Below, one piece after another: positions 1 through 9,041 of a stretch of 64,000 bases of DNA (its first letter is position 1; every line of letters starts with the position of its first letter). The notes under the pieces were generated by a model. That model made no database searches. It worked only from the letters and a program-made list of their open reading frames with translations, and was not told the DNA's origin. A program made the position numbers and the translations under genes. The stretch is from Streptomyces sp. 549 (GTDB lineage Bacteria > Actinomycetota > Actinomycetes > Streptomycetales > Streptomycetaceae). The stretch covers positions 124,001 through 188,000 of the forward strand of contig NZ_JASKMT010000009.1 in assembly GCF_030124175.1 (NCBI RefSeq). Reading direction: 5' to 3'.

Positions 1-72
1 GACGAGGATCTGGATGGCGATCAGTCGGATGGTGACCCGGGTGGTGCGCCCGGTCTCCGGAATGTTGCTCAC
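1..72 (-). CDS. mrdA: Penicillin-binding protein 2 (MrdA), N-terminal fragment
   Basis: Only the first 24 codons lie in the window. They start at a GTG and read SNIPETGRTTRV followed by the hydrophobic stretch IRLIAIQILV. This matches the short cytoplasmic tail and start of the single membrane anchor of the elongation transpeptidase PBP2 found next to mreD in Streptomyces. An AAGGGGG ribosome-binding site lies about 5 bases upstream, and the mreD stop is 13 bp upstream, so the gene continues the mre operon. In the family this enzyme cross-links peptidoglycan during lateral wall or spore-wall synthesis with MreB/C/D. The identification rests on the short N-terminus plus synteny, since no catalytic motif is visible here. 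Confidence 0.75.
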   Translation of the reverse strand, partial: MSNIPETGRTTRVTIRLIAIQILV

Positions 73-85
73 AACGCCCCCTTGG

Positions 86-784
86 TCACAGTCGTTTGAC
101 TCCCTTGATCCGGCCTGTTCTGCCGCGTTCCTGGCGGCCGAGCAGGGTTCCGCCGCGCCCGCCGAATCCGCCGTTGCGCCGGCTGCCGCTCTTGGCGAAG
201 CGGCCGCCTCCGGCGCCGAGCAGGCCGAAGGCGCCCTCGCCGCCGGAGGCGGCCGAGCCGGGGGCCGGCTCGGCCAGCGGGTCGTTGTCGGCCCGCCGGG
301 CCAGGGCCATGATCAGCGGCACCGTGAAGGGGGCCAGCAGCAGGTCGTAGAGGGTGGCGGTGAAGAGCAGTCCGCCGAGTCCGACGTGGCGGCCGGCGGT
401 GTCACCTACGAGCGCGCCGACGCCGGCGTAGAGCAGGGTGGAGGACAGGGCGGCTGCGGCGACCACCAGCATGGGGGCGGTGGCGCTGCGGTGCTGGCCG
501 GTCTCGGGCTTGGTGAGGCCGGCGGCATAGCCGACCACGCACAGCACCAGCGCGTAGCGGCCGACGGCGTGGTCGGCGGGCGGTGCCAGGTCGGCGAGCA
601 GCCCGGCGCCGAAGCCGATCAGGGCACCGCTGGTGTGGCCGTAGACGAGGGCCAGGGCGAGCACGGTGAGCAGCAGCAGGTCGGGTGTGGCGCCGGGGAG
701 CTGGAGCCGGGCGAGCACGGTGACCTGCACGACCAGGGCCACCACCACGAGGGTGACGGACAGCAGCGTCCGGTTGAACCGCAT
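86..784 (-). CDS. mreD: Rod shape-determining protein MreD
   Basis: A 232-residue polytopic membrane protein starting MRFNRTLLSVTLVVVALVVQ. I chose the ATG at 784, four bases after the mreC stop. A longer upstream reading gives an arginine-rich leader and is an artefact. Several hydrophobic segments fill residues 8-175. The C-terminal ~55 residues are a Gly/Arg-rich cytoplasmic tail, which is long for MreD. The family links MreC and the PBP2/RodA synthase in the elongasome, or in the spore-wall synthesizing complex of Streptomyces. It sits in the order mreB-mreC-mreD-mrdA on the minus strand with very tight spacing, so it is almost certainly cotranscribed. Confidence 0.9.
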   Translation of the reverse strand: MRFNRTLLSVTLVVVALVVQVTVLARLQLPGATPDLLLLTVLALALVYGHTSGALIGFGAGLLADLAPPADHAVGRYALVLCVVGYAAGLTKPETGQHRSATAPMLVVAAAALSSTLLYAGVGALVGDTAGRHVGLGGLLFTATLYDLLLAPFTVPLIMALARRADNDPLAEPAPGSAASGGEGAFGLLGAGGGRFAKSGSRRNGGFGGRGGTLLGRQERGRTGRIKGVKRL

Positions 785-788
785 CGGT

Positions 789-1859
789 CTAGTCCCCTTG
801 CTCGGCGTCTTGGGCGTCTGCGCCCTGCGGGTTGCCGGCCTGGTCCTGCGGGTCGGCTTGGTCCTGCGGGCCCTGGGGATCCTGGGGATCCTGCGGGCCG
901 ATCCCGCCCTGCGGGTCGGCGGCGGGGTCCTGGCCGTCGGCTGCGTTCTCGGCACCGGGTGTGACGGTGACGGTGACTGTCGGCGTGGGCCGCGCCTTGG
1001 GCGGGTCGGGCAGCACGGTGTCGCGCGGGTCCTTGCGCGGCGGTTCGACGACGACGCCGACGATGTCCAGCTTGCTGAAGCCGACGTAGGGGCGGACGCG
1101 GACGGTGCGGGTCAGGTCGCCGCTGCTGGGGCTGACCTGGATGATCTCGCCGACGGGCACGCCGGGCACGAACGGCTTGTCGTTGCTGGAACCGAAGGTG
1201 ACCATGCGGTCGCCGCGTTTGACGGACGCCTTGGAGTTGAGCAGCTGCACGGTGAGCGCGCTGTCGCCGCGGCCGTTGGCGAAGCCGATCTCGCCGGTCT
1301 TCTCCATGCGGGTGCCGACGGTGAAGTCCGGGTCGGTGGCCAGCAGCACCGTGGAGGTGCTGGGTCCGACGGTGGTGACGCGGCCGACCAGCCCGTCGCC
1401 GTTGAGCACCGTCATGTCGCGGGTGATGCCGTCCCGCTCACCGATGTCGATGGTGATCGTCCAGGAGAAGCCCTGGGCTGCGCCGATGGCGATGACCTGG
1501 GCTCCCTTGACGCCGTACTGGCCGGCGGCGGCGGTCTTCAGCAGCTTGTCGAGTTCGGCGGTGCGGGTCTTCGTGCGGTCGTCGGACCCGAGGCGCTGCT
1601 TGAGTTCGGCGTTCTCCCGTTCCAGTGCCGCGATGCGGCTGTGCCGGTCGCCGGAGTCGCGGACTGCCGCGATGGCGTTGCCCACCGGGTCGACTGCGGT
1701 GGCGACGGTCTTCTCGACCGGGCCGAACACCGAGGCGGCCGTGTACCGTGCCCGGTCCAGCGGCGACGACTCACCACCGCGCAGGTCCATGGTGATGAGT
1801 GCGAACGCTACGGCGACCAGCAGTACGAGCAGCAGCCGGCTCTCTCGTGTGTCCCTCAC
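789..1859 (-). CDS. mreC: Cell shape-determining protein MreC
   Basis: A 356-residue bitopic membrane protein. I take the GTG at 1859 (VRDTRESRLL), because the reading frame upstream of it is Arg/Ala-rich noise antisense to the intergenic region. Residues ~8-26 form the membrane anchor. Residues ~70-105 are a coiled coil containing ERENAELKQRL, followed by the two beta-barrel domains of MreC (motifs such as DGLVGRV and PVGEI). The C-terminus is an Asp/Pro/Gln-rich low-complexity tail (residues ~290-356) with repeated DPQ units, longer than in rod-shaped bacteria. MreC is extracytoplasmic and scaffolds PBP2. It sits 107 bp downstream of mreB and 4 bp upstream of mreD. Confidence 0.92.
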   Translation of the reverse strand: MRDTRESRLLLVLLVAVAFALITMDLRGGESSPLDRARYTAASVFGPVEKTVATAVDPVGNAIAAVRDSGDRHSRIAALERENAELKQRLGSDDRTKTRTAELDKLLKTAAAGQYGVKGAQVIAIGAAQGFSWTITIDIGERDGITRDMTVLNGDGLVGRVTTVGPSTSTVLLATDPDFTVGTRMEKTGEIGFANGRGDSALTVQLLNSKASVKRGDRMVTFGSSNDKPFVPGVPVGEIIQVSPSSGDLTRTVRVRPYVGFSKLDIVGVVVEPPRKDPRDTVLPDPPKARPTPTVTVTVTPGAENAADGQDPAADPQGGIGPQDPQDPQGPQDQADPQDQAGNPQGADAQDAEQGD

Positions 1860-1966
1860 GTGTGACGGCCGTGCCTTTCCCCTTGTAGAACCGTTTTCCT
1901 GTGCCGGGTGTACAACGAGCCGGCGCCGGACGGGCAGTCGCCACCGAGGTGGATCCCTCGTTCGGG

Positions 1967-2998
1967 CTAGCGGCGCGGCTGCGAGTCCAGCACCTGCTGG
2001 AGCGCCTCGAACTCCTCGACGCACTTGCCGGAGCCCAGCGCGACCGAGTCCAGCGGTTCCTCGGCGATGTGGATCGGCATGCCCGTCTCGCGGCGCAGCC
2101 GCTCGTCGAGGCCGCGCAGCAGCGCGCCGCCACCGGTCAGGACGATGCCGCGGTCCATGATGTCGCCGGACAGCTCCGGCGGGCACTTGTCCAGGGTCGT
2201 CTTGACCGCGTCGACGATGGAGTTGACGGGTTCCTCGATGGCCTTGCGCACCTCGGCGGCGGAGATGACCACCGTCTTGGGCAGGCCGCTGACGAGGTCC
2301 CGGCCGCGGATCTCGGTGTGCTCGTCCTTCTCCAGGTCGTACGCCGAACCGATGGTGATCTTGATGTTCTCGGCGGTGCGCTCACCGAGCAGCAGGCTGT
2401 ACTCCTTCTTGATGTGCTGGATGATCGCGTTGTCCAGTTCGTCGCCGGCCACCCGGATGGACTGGGCGGTGACGATGCCGCCGAGGGAGATCACGGCGAC
2501 CTCGGTGGTGCCGCCGCCGATGTCGACGACCATGTTGCCGGTGGCCTCGTGGACCGGCAGTCCGGAGCCGATGGCGGCGGCCATGGGCTCCTCGATGATG
2601 TGCACCTGCCGGGCACCGGCCTGCGTCGACGCCTCGATGACGGCCCTGCGCTCGACCCCCGTGATGCCGGAGGGCACGCAGACGACCACCCGCGGGCGGG
2701 CGAGGTAGCGCCGTTTGTGGATCTTGAGGATGAAGTACCGCAGCATCCGCTCGGTGATCTCGAAGTCGGCGATCACGCCGTCCTTGAGCGGGCGGACCGC
2801 CACGATGTTGCCCGGGGTGCGTCCGATCATCTTCTTCGCCTCGGCACCGACCGCGAGGATGCCCCCGGTGTTGGTGTTGATGGCGACGACCGATGGCTCG
2901 TTGAGGACGATCCCGCGACCCCTGACGTACACCAGCGTGTTGGCAGTCCCGAGGTCGATTGCCATGTCACGGCCGATGAACGACATGTTGTTCGCCAT
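1967..2998 (-). CDS. mreB: Rod shape-determining actin-like protein MreB
   Basis: A 343-residue actin-fold ATPase of normal length. It has the phosphate-1 loop [14 protein letters not shown], the phosphate-2 loop [11 protein letters not shown] and the adenosine motif [10 protein letters not shown]. Two starts are possible: MANNMSFIG, used here, or the internal MSFIG four codons later. In Streptomyces MreB is mainly needed for spore-wall thickening rather than tip growth. It is the first gene of the mreB-mreC-mreD-mrdA run. The 281 bp between it and ndk holds no gene and should contain the operon promoter, though I cannot single one out. Confidence 0.97.
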   Translation of the reverse strand: MANNMSFIGRDMAIDLGTANTLVYVRGRGIVLNEPSVVAINTNTGGILAVGAEAKKMIGRTPGNIVAVRPLKDGVIADFEITERMLRYFILKIHKRRYLARPRVVVCVPSGITGVERRAVIEASTQAGARQVHIIEEPMAAAIGSGLPVHEATGNMVVDIGGGTTEVAVISLGGIVTAQSIRVAGDELDNAIIQHIKKEYSLLLGERTAENIKITIGSAYDLEKDEHTEIRGRDLVSGLPKTVVISAAEVRKAIEEPVNSIVDAVKTTLDKCPPELSGDIMDRGIVLTGGGALLRGLDERLRRETGMPIHIAEEPLDSVALGSGKCVEEFEALQQVLDSQPRR

Positions 2999-3279
2999 GA
3001 GGATACGTCTGGCCTTCCAGCAGAAGCGATGTGTACGGGGGAGGCAGGAGTGCGCTGCGGGGCGCGGAAGCAGTGTCCGCCAGAAGCCCCCATCGTAGTC
3101 GCGTCCGTTCGAACGCGGCGCGAGGGCTCCTACACCATTGTCAGCAGAACACGTACCGTCCTCCTTATCGGTGACGTCGTGTCCGGGTGATTCGTTCCCG
3201 GGCCGTCCGCGGATATACCAAAGGGCGAACGAGTTCCCTCGGTCGCCCCAGGTCAGACCGGCCGGACGGTGACAGACCG

Positions 3280-3693
3280 TCAGATCAGGCCGGGAAAGAA
3301 AATCTTCATCTCCCGTTCCGCGGACTCCTCGGAGTCCGAGGCGTGGATGAGGTTCTCCCGCACGATGGTGCCGTAGTCGCCGCGGATGGAACCGGGCGTG
3401 GCCTGGATCGGGTCGGTGGGGCCGGCCAGCGCACGCACGCCCTCCACCACCCGTTCGCCGCTGACGACCATGGCCACCGACGGGCCGGAGGACATGAACT
3501 CCACCAGCGGCTCGTAGAACGGGCGGCCCTGGTGCTCGGCGTAGTGCTGCTCCAGGATGGCGCGGTCCAGGGTGCGCAGTTCCAGCGCGGTGATCGTCCA
3601 GCCGGCCTTGCTCTCGACGCGGCGGAGGATCTCGCCCACCAGGCCGCGCCTCACCGCGTCAGGCTTGAGAAGGACGAGGGTGCGCTGGCTCAT
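3280..3693 (-). CDS. ndk: Nucleoside diphosphate kinase
   Basis: A 137-residue protein that transfers the gamma-phosphate from ATP to NDPs through a phospho-histidine. The N-terminus [14 protein letters not shown] and the catalytic motif around His117 (NLIHASDS) are intact, as are the Arg and Thr residues of the nucleotide pocket (RGDYGTI). The length is exactly typical. It is transcribed alone on the minus strand between the mre operon and folC, with an insulating hairpin (3777-3840) on its upstream side. The order mreB-ndk-folC is a standard Streptomyces arrangement as I recall it. Confidence 0.97.
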   Translation of the reverse strand: MSQRTLVLLKPDAVRRGLVGEILRRVESKAGWTITALELRTLDRAILEQHYAEHQGRPFYEPLVEFMSSGPSVAMVVSGERVVEGVRALAGPTDPIQATPGSIRGDYGTIVRENLIHASDSEESAEREMKIFFPGLI

Positions 3694-3776
3694 GTCGCGG
3701 CTCCTTGCTGCAAACGGGTGTGGATGCGCCGAGGTTACAGGGAGCGAACACCCGACCGGTATCCGGACCCGGCCCC

Positions 3777-3840
3777 TCCGCCCGGGGCGGGCGTGAGCGG
3801 ACGCGGCCGTGTGGGGCCGCTCACGCCCGCCCCGGGCGGA
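3777..3840 (-). terminator. 24-bp hairpin terminator after folC/DUF4233
   Basis: Bases 3777-3800 and 3817-3840 are perfect reverse complements (24 bp) around a 16-base loop. The hairpin lies just downstream of the DUF4233 stop and upstream of ndk, with no U tract, as is usual for intrinsic-like terminators in this group. It should stop folC-operon transcripts before ndk. Confidence 0.8.
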
Positions 3841-3849
3841 GCGGGCCGC

Positions 3850-4185
3850 TCAGGCCGCTTCGGCGGCGAACCGGGCCCGGGCCTCGTCGATCTTGCGCCC
3901 GAAGTGGATGGACGCCCACCACAGGCCGCCGAAGACCACGCCGAGGAAGAACATCACCGGCAGCACCAGCCCCGCGGCGACCAGCGCGACCTGCAGCGCC
4001 CAGCCGAGCTGCAGCCCGCCGCGGCGGGTGATCATCCCGCACAGCAGCAGGCACAGGCCCATCGCGATGCCGCACACCAGCCAGACGGTGCCCGTCGAGT
4101 GGTCCGACAGCTGCATGGCGACCAGTCCGGCGAGGCCGATGACGAAGAACTCCCCTATCAGGGTGGAGGCGCACAGCGTCCGCAT
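3850..4185 (-). CDS. DUF4233 family membrane protein
   Basis: A 111-residue protein with three or four hydrophobic segments (residues ~7-25, 33-50, 58-88) and a charged C-terminal tail (RKIDEARARF). Its ATG overlaps the folC stop (ATGA), so it is translationally coupled to folC. The pairing of a DUF4233 protein with folC is characteristic of actinobacteria. The function is unknown, and nothing in the sequence suggests an enzyme. The following hairpin ends the operon. Confidence 0.85.
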   Translation of the reverse strand: MRTLCASTLIGEFFVIGLAGLVAMQLSDHSTGTVWLVCGIAMGLCLLLCGMITRRGGLQLGWALQVALVAAGLVLPVMFFLGVVFGGLWWASIHFGRKIDEARARFAAEAA

Positions 4186-5723
4186 CAGCGGTCCCTCCCC
4201 AGCAGCAGGCGGGCCTCACCGACGGTGATCACGGAACCGGTCACCAGCACACCGGCCCCGGCGTACTCGTCCTCCTCCTCGGCGAGCGTGATCGCCGCCT
4301 CCAGCGCGTCGTCCAGCCGTGGCTCGACCACCACCCGCTCCTCGCCGAAGACCTCCACGGCCAGCGCGGCGAGCGCGTCCACGTCCATGGCGCGCGGCGT
4401 GGTGTTGCGGGTGACGACGACCTCGGCGAGCAGCGGCTCCAGCGCCTCCAGCAGCCCGCGCACGTCCTTGTCGCCGCTGGGGCCGACCACGCCGATGAGG
4501 CGGCTGAACGCGAACGCCTCGCCGATGGCGGCCGCGGCGGCCTGGGCGCCGGCCGGGTTGTGCGCGGCGTCCAGCAGCACCGACGGGCTGGAGCGGACCA
4601 GCTCCAGGCGGCCGGGCGAGGTGACGGAGGCGAACGCGCCGCGGATCGCGTCGATGTCCAGGGTGCGGTCGTGCTCCGACCCGATGCCGAAGAACGCCTC
4701 CACCGCGGCTAGCGCCACGGCCGCGTTGTGGGCCATGTGGGCGCCGTGCAGCGGGAGGAAGATGTCGGGGTACTCGCCGCCGAGCCCGCGCAGGGTGATC
4801 AGCTGGCCGCCGACGGCGACCTCCCGGCTGACGACGCCGAACTCCATGCCCTCGCGGGCCACCGTGGCGTCCACCTCCACGGCCTTCTTCAGCACCACGG
4901 ACGCGGCGCCGACAGGCTGCTGCGCCATGACCACGGTGGCGTCCTGCTTGATGATGCCGGACTTCTCGGTGGCGATCTCCTCGGGAGTGCCGCCGAGCCG
5001 GTCGGTGTGGTCCAGCGCCACGGGCGTGACGACCGCGACACCGGCCTCGATGACGTTGGTCGCGTCCCAGCTGCCGCCCATGCCGACCTCGACGACGGCG
5101 ACCTCGACGGGTGCGTCGGCGAAGGCGGCGTAGGCCATCGCGGTGAGCACCTCGAAGAAGGAGAGCCGGTGCTCCTGGCTCGCGTCGACCATGTCCACGA
5201 ACGGCTTGAGGTCGTGGTAGGTCTCGATGAACTTCTCCGCCGGGACCGGGGCGCCGTCGATGCTGATGCGCTCGGTGACGGACTGGACGTGCGGGCTGCT
5301 GTAGCGCCCGGTGCGCAGGTCGAAGGCGCCTAGCAGGGCCTCGATCATGCGAGCGGTGCTGGTCTTGCCGTTGGTGCCGGTGATGTGAATGGACTGGTAG
5401 GCGCGCTGCGGCTCGCCGAGCACGTCCATCAGCGCGCTGATGCGGTCCAGCGACGGCTCCAGGCGCGTCTCGGGCCAGCGTGCGGCCAGCTCCTTCTCGA
5501 CCTCCCGCAGGCCCCGGTCGACCTCGGGGTCGGACGGCCGGGTGGGCACCACGTCCGCCTGCGGGGACGCCTGGGTGCGCAGGGTGCGGCTGCCCGCCTC
5601 GATCACGGCCAGATCGGGGTCGCGGGTGGTCTCCTCCCCGACGATGTCCGCGAACGCGTCGCCGTCGTCGAGGGGCCCGGGGTCGGGGTCCTGGGGGCCG
5701 GGGGTGCCGGAGGTGTCGCTCAC
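4185..5723 (-). CDS. folC: Dihydrofolate synthase / folylpolyglutamate synthase
   Basis: A 512-residue Mur-ligase family enzyme that adds glutamate to dihydropteroate and folates. The P-loop is ITGTNGKTSTARMIEALL. The family motifs YSSPHVQSVTERI, EVGMGGSWDATNV, LDHTDRLGGT and LLDAAHNPAGAQA are all present in order. The first ~75 residues are an acidic, Pro/Asp-rich extension typical of Streptomyces FolC and absent from E. coli. The stop overlaps the DUF4233 start. In S. coelicolor valS lies beside folC as I remember, but here valS is about 15 kb away (see findings). Confidence 0.96.
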   Translation of the reverse strand: MSDTSGTPGPQDPDPGPLDDGDAFADIVGEETTRDPDLAVIEAGSRTLRTQASPQADVVPTRPSDPEVDRGLREVEKELAARWPETRLEPSLDRISALMDVLGEPQRAYQSIHITGTNGKTSTARMIEALLGAFDLRTGRYSSPHVQSVTERISIDGAPVPAEKFIETYHDLKPFVDMVDASQEHRLSFFEVLTAMAYAAFADAPVEVAVVEVGMGGSWDATNVIEAGVAVVTPVALDHTDRLGGTPEEIATEKSGIIKQDATVVMAQQPVGAASVVLKKAVEVDATVAREGMEFGVVSREVAVGGQLITLRGLGGEYPDIFLPLHGAHMAHNAAVALAAVEAFFGIGSEHDRTLDIDAIRGAFASVTSPGRLELVRSSPSVLLDAAHNPAGAQAAAAAIGEAFAFSRLIGVVGPSGDKDVRGLLEALEPLLAEVVVTRNTTPRAMDVDALAALAVEVFGEERVVVEPRLDDALEAAITLAEEEDEYAGAGVLVTGSVITVGEARLLLGRDR

Positions 5724-5739
5724 GGACCCAGTCTACGGA

Positions 5740-5804
5740 GCCCGGACGGACGCCACCCGGTGGTGTCGCCCGTCCGGGCGGGTGCGCCCCGGGGACCGGG
5801 GCGC
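5740..5804 (-). terminator. Two tandem hairpins between the LAxTG gene and folC
   Basis: The first hairpin pairs 5740-5749 with 5770-5779 (10 bp). The second pairs 5784-5792 with 5796-5804 (9 bp, 3-base loop). Both lie immediately downstream of the minus-strand surface-protein gene and upstream of the folC start. Together they probably terminate its transcript. Confidence 0.6.
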
Positions 5805-5818
5805 GGGACGGCCGGGGC

Positions 5819-6598
5819 TCAGCCGGCGCGGGCTTCGCGGGGCCGGCGTGCGGTGTGCACGGCCGCGCCGCCCATCAGCACCAGCGCGCCGCTGAACAGG
5901 GCCAGCGGCCTGGTGTACGAGCCGGTGTCGGCGAGGGCCGGGCGGCCCGGCTTCGCGTCGGGCTGGTGGGCGGTGCCCAGCAGCAGCGGGGTACGCGGCG
6001 CGTTGGGCTGCGGGTTCTCGGTGCCGAAGGCGACCGGGCCCTGCTGCCAGACGAGTGTGTCCCCGGTGCCCTGGGTGACGACCAGGCAGATCCGCCCACC
6101 CTTGGACAGGTCGTAGGAGGCCCGGACGCCGACCCTCTGCACGCCGCCAGCGTCGAGTGCGTCCACCGCGCAGCGGTAGCCGCTGTTGGAGCCCTCGGCG
6201 AGCTGGTCCTTCGGCAGCTTCTCGCAGCCGTCGACGCCGCGCAGCCTCAGACCGTCGAAGGCGAAGACGCTCAGGGTGTCGCCGGTGGTGCGGGCCTTGC
6301 CCCTGTTGTGCACCCGGGCCTCGACTGCGGTGTGCCCGGTGGCGTTGTCCACCGAGATCCCGGCCGGCAGTTCGGTGGACAGGTGCAGACCGGCGGGCGC
6401 GTCGGGGCCGCGCTTGCCGCCCTCGTCGCTGTGCGGCTGCGGAGCGGCGACGCTGCCCGTCTGCAGGGCCAGCACGCCGGCGGCTGCGGCCAGCGCCACT
6501 CCAGGCACGAACCAGAGTGCGCGGCGGCGCGCGGAATTCGATACACGCCCCCTTTTTGGAACAGAATTCCGATCTGCTCGGTGATAACGGTGCGCCAT
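5819..6598 (-). CDS. Predicted sortase-anchored surface protein (LADTG motif)
   Basis: A 259-residue exported protein. The N-terminus has twin basic clusters (residues 4-26) and a hydrophobic segment (residues ~28-44, WFVPGVALAAAAGVLAL), a plausible long signal peptide. The middle is a ~160-residue beta-rich domain with no recognised family, containing four conserved-looking cysteines or loops. The C-terminus has LADTG at 222-226, a hydrophobic segment (residues ~231-247) and a basic tail RRPREARAG. That is the layout of a cell-wall sorting signal, and LAxTG is the motif of class E sortases in Streptomyces. No sortase is in the window. The gene is divergent from a membrane Ser/Thr kinase across 241 bp. 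Confidence 0.65.
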   Translation of the reverse strand: MAHRYHRADRNSVPKRGRVSNSARRRALWFVPGVALAAAAGVLALQTGSVAAPQPHSDEGGKRGPDAPAGLHLSTELPAGISVDNATGHTAVEARVHNRGKARTTGDTLSVFAFDGLRLRGVDGCEKLPKDQLAEGSNSGYRCAVDALDAGGVQRVGVRASYDLSKGGRICLVVTQGTGDTLVWQQGPVAFGTENPQPNAPRTPLLLGTAHQPDAKPGRPALADTGSYTRPLALFSGALVLMGGAAVHTARRPREARAG

Positions 6599-6839
6599 GA
6601 CCCGACCCCCTGAACGGTGTACTCGACCCTCCCTTCAGAAATAGCAGGAATTCCGTCCTCCGAACGTCCTGACTGTGTCACAGATGTGTACGGAATACCT
6701 GGTCAGACAGGTTTGATGGGACAGAAGTGACTCCTGTGACGACGGAGGGAGAACGGCACCGCTTTTCCGTTCTGGACACCGGCAATTCTCCGTACTCTGG
6801 TGGATGGCTGCCACAGCGGCAACGGGGAGGGTGGGAACG
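6599..6839. promoter_or_regulatory. Divergent promoter region with inverted repeat
   Basis: These 241 bp separate the LAxTG gene (minus) and the kinase gene (plus) and are clearly richer in A/T than the flanking coding DNA. An inverted repeat ACCTG-N6-CAGGT lies at 6697-6712 and could be an operator for either gene. I see no convincing -35/-10 pair on either strand. Confidence 0.35.
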
Positions 6840-8459
6840 GTGGGCAATACGAGCGGCGAGGTGCAGGGCGGAACAGTGGCCGGCCGGTACCACCTGACGG
6901 CACCTCTGGGGCGGGGTGGAATGGGCCGGGTGTGGCGGGCCAGGGACGAGGTGCTGCACCGGCAGGTGGCGGTCAAGGAGATCCGCATCGACGCGGTGGG
7001 CCACGAGGAGGAGGCCGTCCAGCGCGAACGCAGCCTGCGCGAGGCCCGGGCGATCGCCCGCATCGAGCATCCCAACGTCGTGGGGGTGCACGACGTGCTG
7101 GAGGAGGACGAGCGCCTGTGGATCGTCATGCAGCTGGTCGAGGCCAGGTCGCTGCAGCAGATCCTGGACACCGACGGGCCGCTCGACACGGCGGCGACCG
7201 CCCGCACCGGACTGGCGCTGATCGCCGCCCTGCGTGCCGTGCACGCCTGCGGCGTGCTGCACCGCGACGTGAAGCCCGGCAACGTGCTGGTCGAGCAGGA
7301 CGGCAAGGTGGTCCTCACCGACTTCGGCATCGCCGCCATCGCCGACACCTCGGGCCTCACCATGGCCGGCACACTGATCGGCTCCCCCGGTTACATGGCA
7401 CCGGAACGCGTCAGGGGTGAGCACCCCGCCGAGCCGTCCGACCTCTGGTCGCTGGGAGCGACCCTGTGCGCGGCCCTCACCGGCCGCTCCCCCTTCTCTC
7501 GCGGCAACAGCCTGGGCACCCTGCACGCCGTGCTGCACGAGGAGCCCGAGCTGCCGGCGGACGGGCCGCTGGTCCCGGTACTGGCCGGGCTGCTCCGCAA
7601 GGACCCCGACCGCCGGCTGTCGCTGGACCGCACGGAGGCGCTGCTGGCCCCACTCGCCGCCCCGCCCGTCCAGCCCGCCCCGGGCCCGCCGGACCCGGCG
7701 CGGAACGACCCGGCGCGGACCGGCTCCGGGGACGGCGGGGGCGGCTCGGCGGGCGGCGCGGGCGGGAGACACAGCCGGCGCACGGTGCTGCTTGCCGCGC
7801 TGTCGGTGGCCGCCGCCGGCGGGCTGGCCAGCGCCGTGGTGCTGCCGTTCCGTCCCGGGCGCGGCGGGCAGGCGGACGGTGCCGGCTCACCATCAGGGCC
7901 CGGCTCCTCGCCGCTGACCGCCGAGGCGGGCGGCGACAAGGGTGCCGACGAAGGCACCGGCGAGGACGGCGGCAAGAACACCGGCACCGACGGCGGCGAG
8001 GACGGCAGCGGGGAGGGCGGCTCGGACGCGGGCGGCTCTGGGCGGCGGCAGGAGGTGGGCTTCCGCTGGTCGCCCCCCGGGGGGTGGACCCGCACCCCGT
8101 CCGGGCCCGCCGCGGAGGTGCACTACCTCTCCCCCGACGGCTCGATCGACCTGTCCGCCGCGGCCGACCCGAAGGACGGCGCCGGCCTGCTCGACCAGTG
8201 GAACCGGCACGAGGCGGAGCTGCGCGGCTCGGTCGCCGGCTACCGCAAGCTCCGGCTGGAGCGGACCAGCTTCCGCGGCCGGGAGGCGGTGCTGTGGGAG
8301 TACGCCTTCACCGACCGGGGCAAGGACTACCGCGGACGGCAGCTGGGCTTCCACTTCGGACAGACGTCCTACCAGATCAACGTGTGGTACCCGGTCGACG
8401 CCGAGGCCGACGCGTCCGCCGTGCACGAACGCGCCCAGCGCACCTTCATCGCTGAGTGA
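6840..8459 (+). CDS. Membrane-anchored serine/threonine protein kinase
   Basis: A 539-residue Hanks-type kinase. I chose the GTG at 6840 because GGGGAGG lies 9 bases upstream; an in-frame ATG at 6804 would add 12 residues. The glycine loop is LGRGGMGRVW (residues ~23-32) and the ATP lysine is K46 in VAVKEI. The catalytic loop is HRDVKPGNV, the DFG motif is LTDFGIA, and the GSPGYMAPE activation segment is present. A Pro/Gly-rich linker and a membrane segment (residues ~314-335) follow. After that come a Gly/Asp/Glu-rich stretch and a ~130-residue extracytoplasmic domain (residues ~400-539) starting FRWSPPGGW, presumably a sensor. No PASTA repeats are present. The substrate is unknown. Confidence 0.9.
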   Translation: MGNTSGEVQGGTVAGRYHLTAPLGRGGMGRVWRARDEVLHRQVAVKEIRIDAVGHEEEAVQRERSLREARAIARIEHPNVVGVHDVLEEDERLWIVMQLVEARSLQQILDTDGPLDTAATARTGLALIAALRAVHACGVLHRDVKPGNVLVEQDGKVVLTDFGIAAIADTSGLTMAGTLIGSPGYMAPERVRGEHPAEPSDLWSLGATLCAALTGRSPFSRGNSLGTLHAVLHEEPELPADGPLVPVLAGLLRKDPDRRLSLDRTEALLAPLAAPPVQPAPGPPDPARNDPARTGSGDGGGGSAGGAGGRHSRRTVLLAALSVAAAGGLASAVVLPFRPGRGGQADGAGSPSGPGSSPLTAEAGGDKGADEGTGEDGGKNTGTDGGEDGSGEGGSDAGGSGRRQEVGFRWSPPGGWTRTPSGPAAEVHYLSPDGSIDLSAAADPKDGAGLLDQWNRHEAELRGSVAGYRKLRLERTSFRGREAVLWEYAFTDRGKDYRGRQLGFHFGQTSYQINVWYPVDAEADASAVHERAQRTFIAE

Positions 8460-8501
8460 CCCGGCGCCGGACCCCCACCCGCGCCGTGTCACACTCGTCG
8501 C

Positions 8502-8990
8502 ATGCGCGTCTACCTGGGCTCCGATCACGCTGGCTACGAACTCAAGAACCACCTGGTGGAGTGGCTGCAGGAGAACGGGCACGAGCCCGTCGACTGCGGT
8601 CCGCACCTTTACGACGCGGCGGACGACTACCCGCCGTTCTGCCTGCGCGCGGCAGAGCGCACCGCCTACGACACCGAGAGCCTGGGCATCGTCATCGGCG
8701 GCTCCGGCAACGGCGAGCAGATCGCGGCGAACAAGGTCAGGGGCGTGCGCGCGGTGCTCGCCTGGAGCGAGCAGACCGCCCAGCTCGGCCGGGAGCACAA
8801 CAACGCCAACGTGCTCAGCGTCGGCGCCCGGATGCACACCACCGAGGAGGCGCAGCGCTTCGTCGAGGTGTTCCTGGACACGCCGTTCACCGGTGAGGAG
8901 CGCCACCAGCGCCGCATCGACATGCTGAGCATCTACGAGGCCTCCGGCAAGCTGCCCGACATCCCGGCCCACCACCCCCAGCAGGACTGA
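8502..8990 (+). CDS. rpiB: Ribose-5-phosphate isomerase B
   Basis: A 162-residue RpiB/LacA family isomerase of the pentose-phosphate pathway. The N-terminus MRVYLGSDHAGYELK and the anion-hole loop IVIGGSGNGEQIAANK are diagnostic. The active-site loop has Ser/Glu (GGSGNGEQ), as in mycobacterial RpiB, rather than the Cys of the E. coli type. The ATG is 42 bp after the kinase stop, and 51 bp separate it from the DNA glycosylase gene. It may be read with the glycosylase. Confidence 0.94.
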   Translation: MRVYLGSDHAGYELKNHLVEWLQENGHEPVDCGPHLYDAADDYPPFCLRAAERTAYDTESLGIVIGGSGNGEQIAANKVRGVRAVLAWSEQTAQLGREHNNANVLSVGARMHTTEEAQRFVEVFLDTPFTGEERHQRRIDMLSIYEASGKLPDIPAHHPQQD

Positions 8991-9041
8991 TCACCACCCG
9001 GCCGGGCGCGCCGCCGCGCCCGGCCACCCGCAGGAGCCGCC

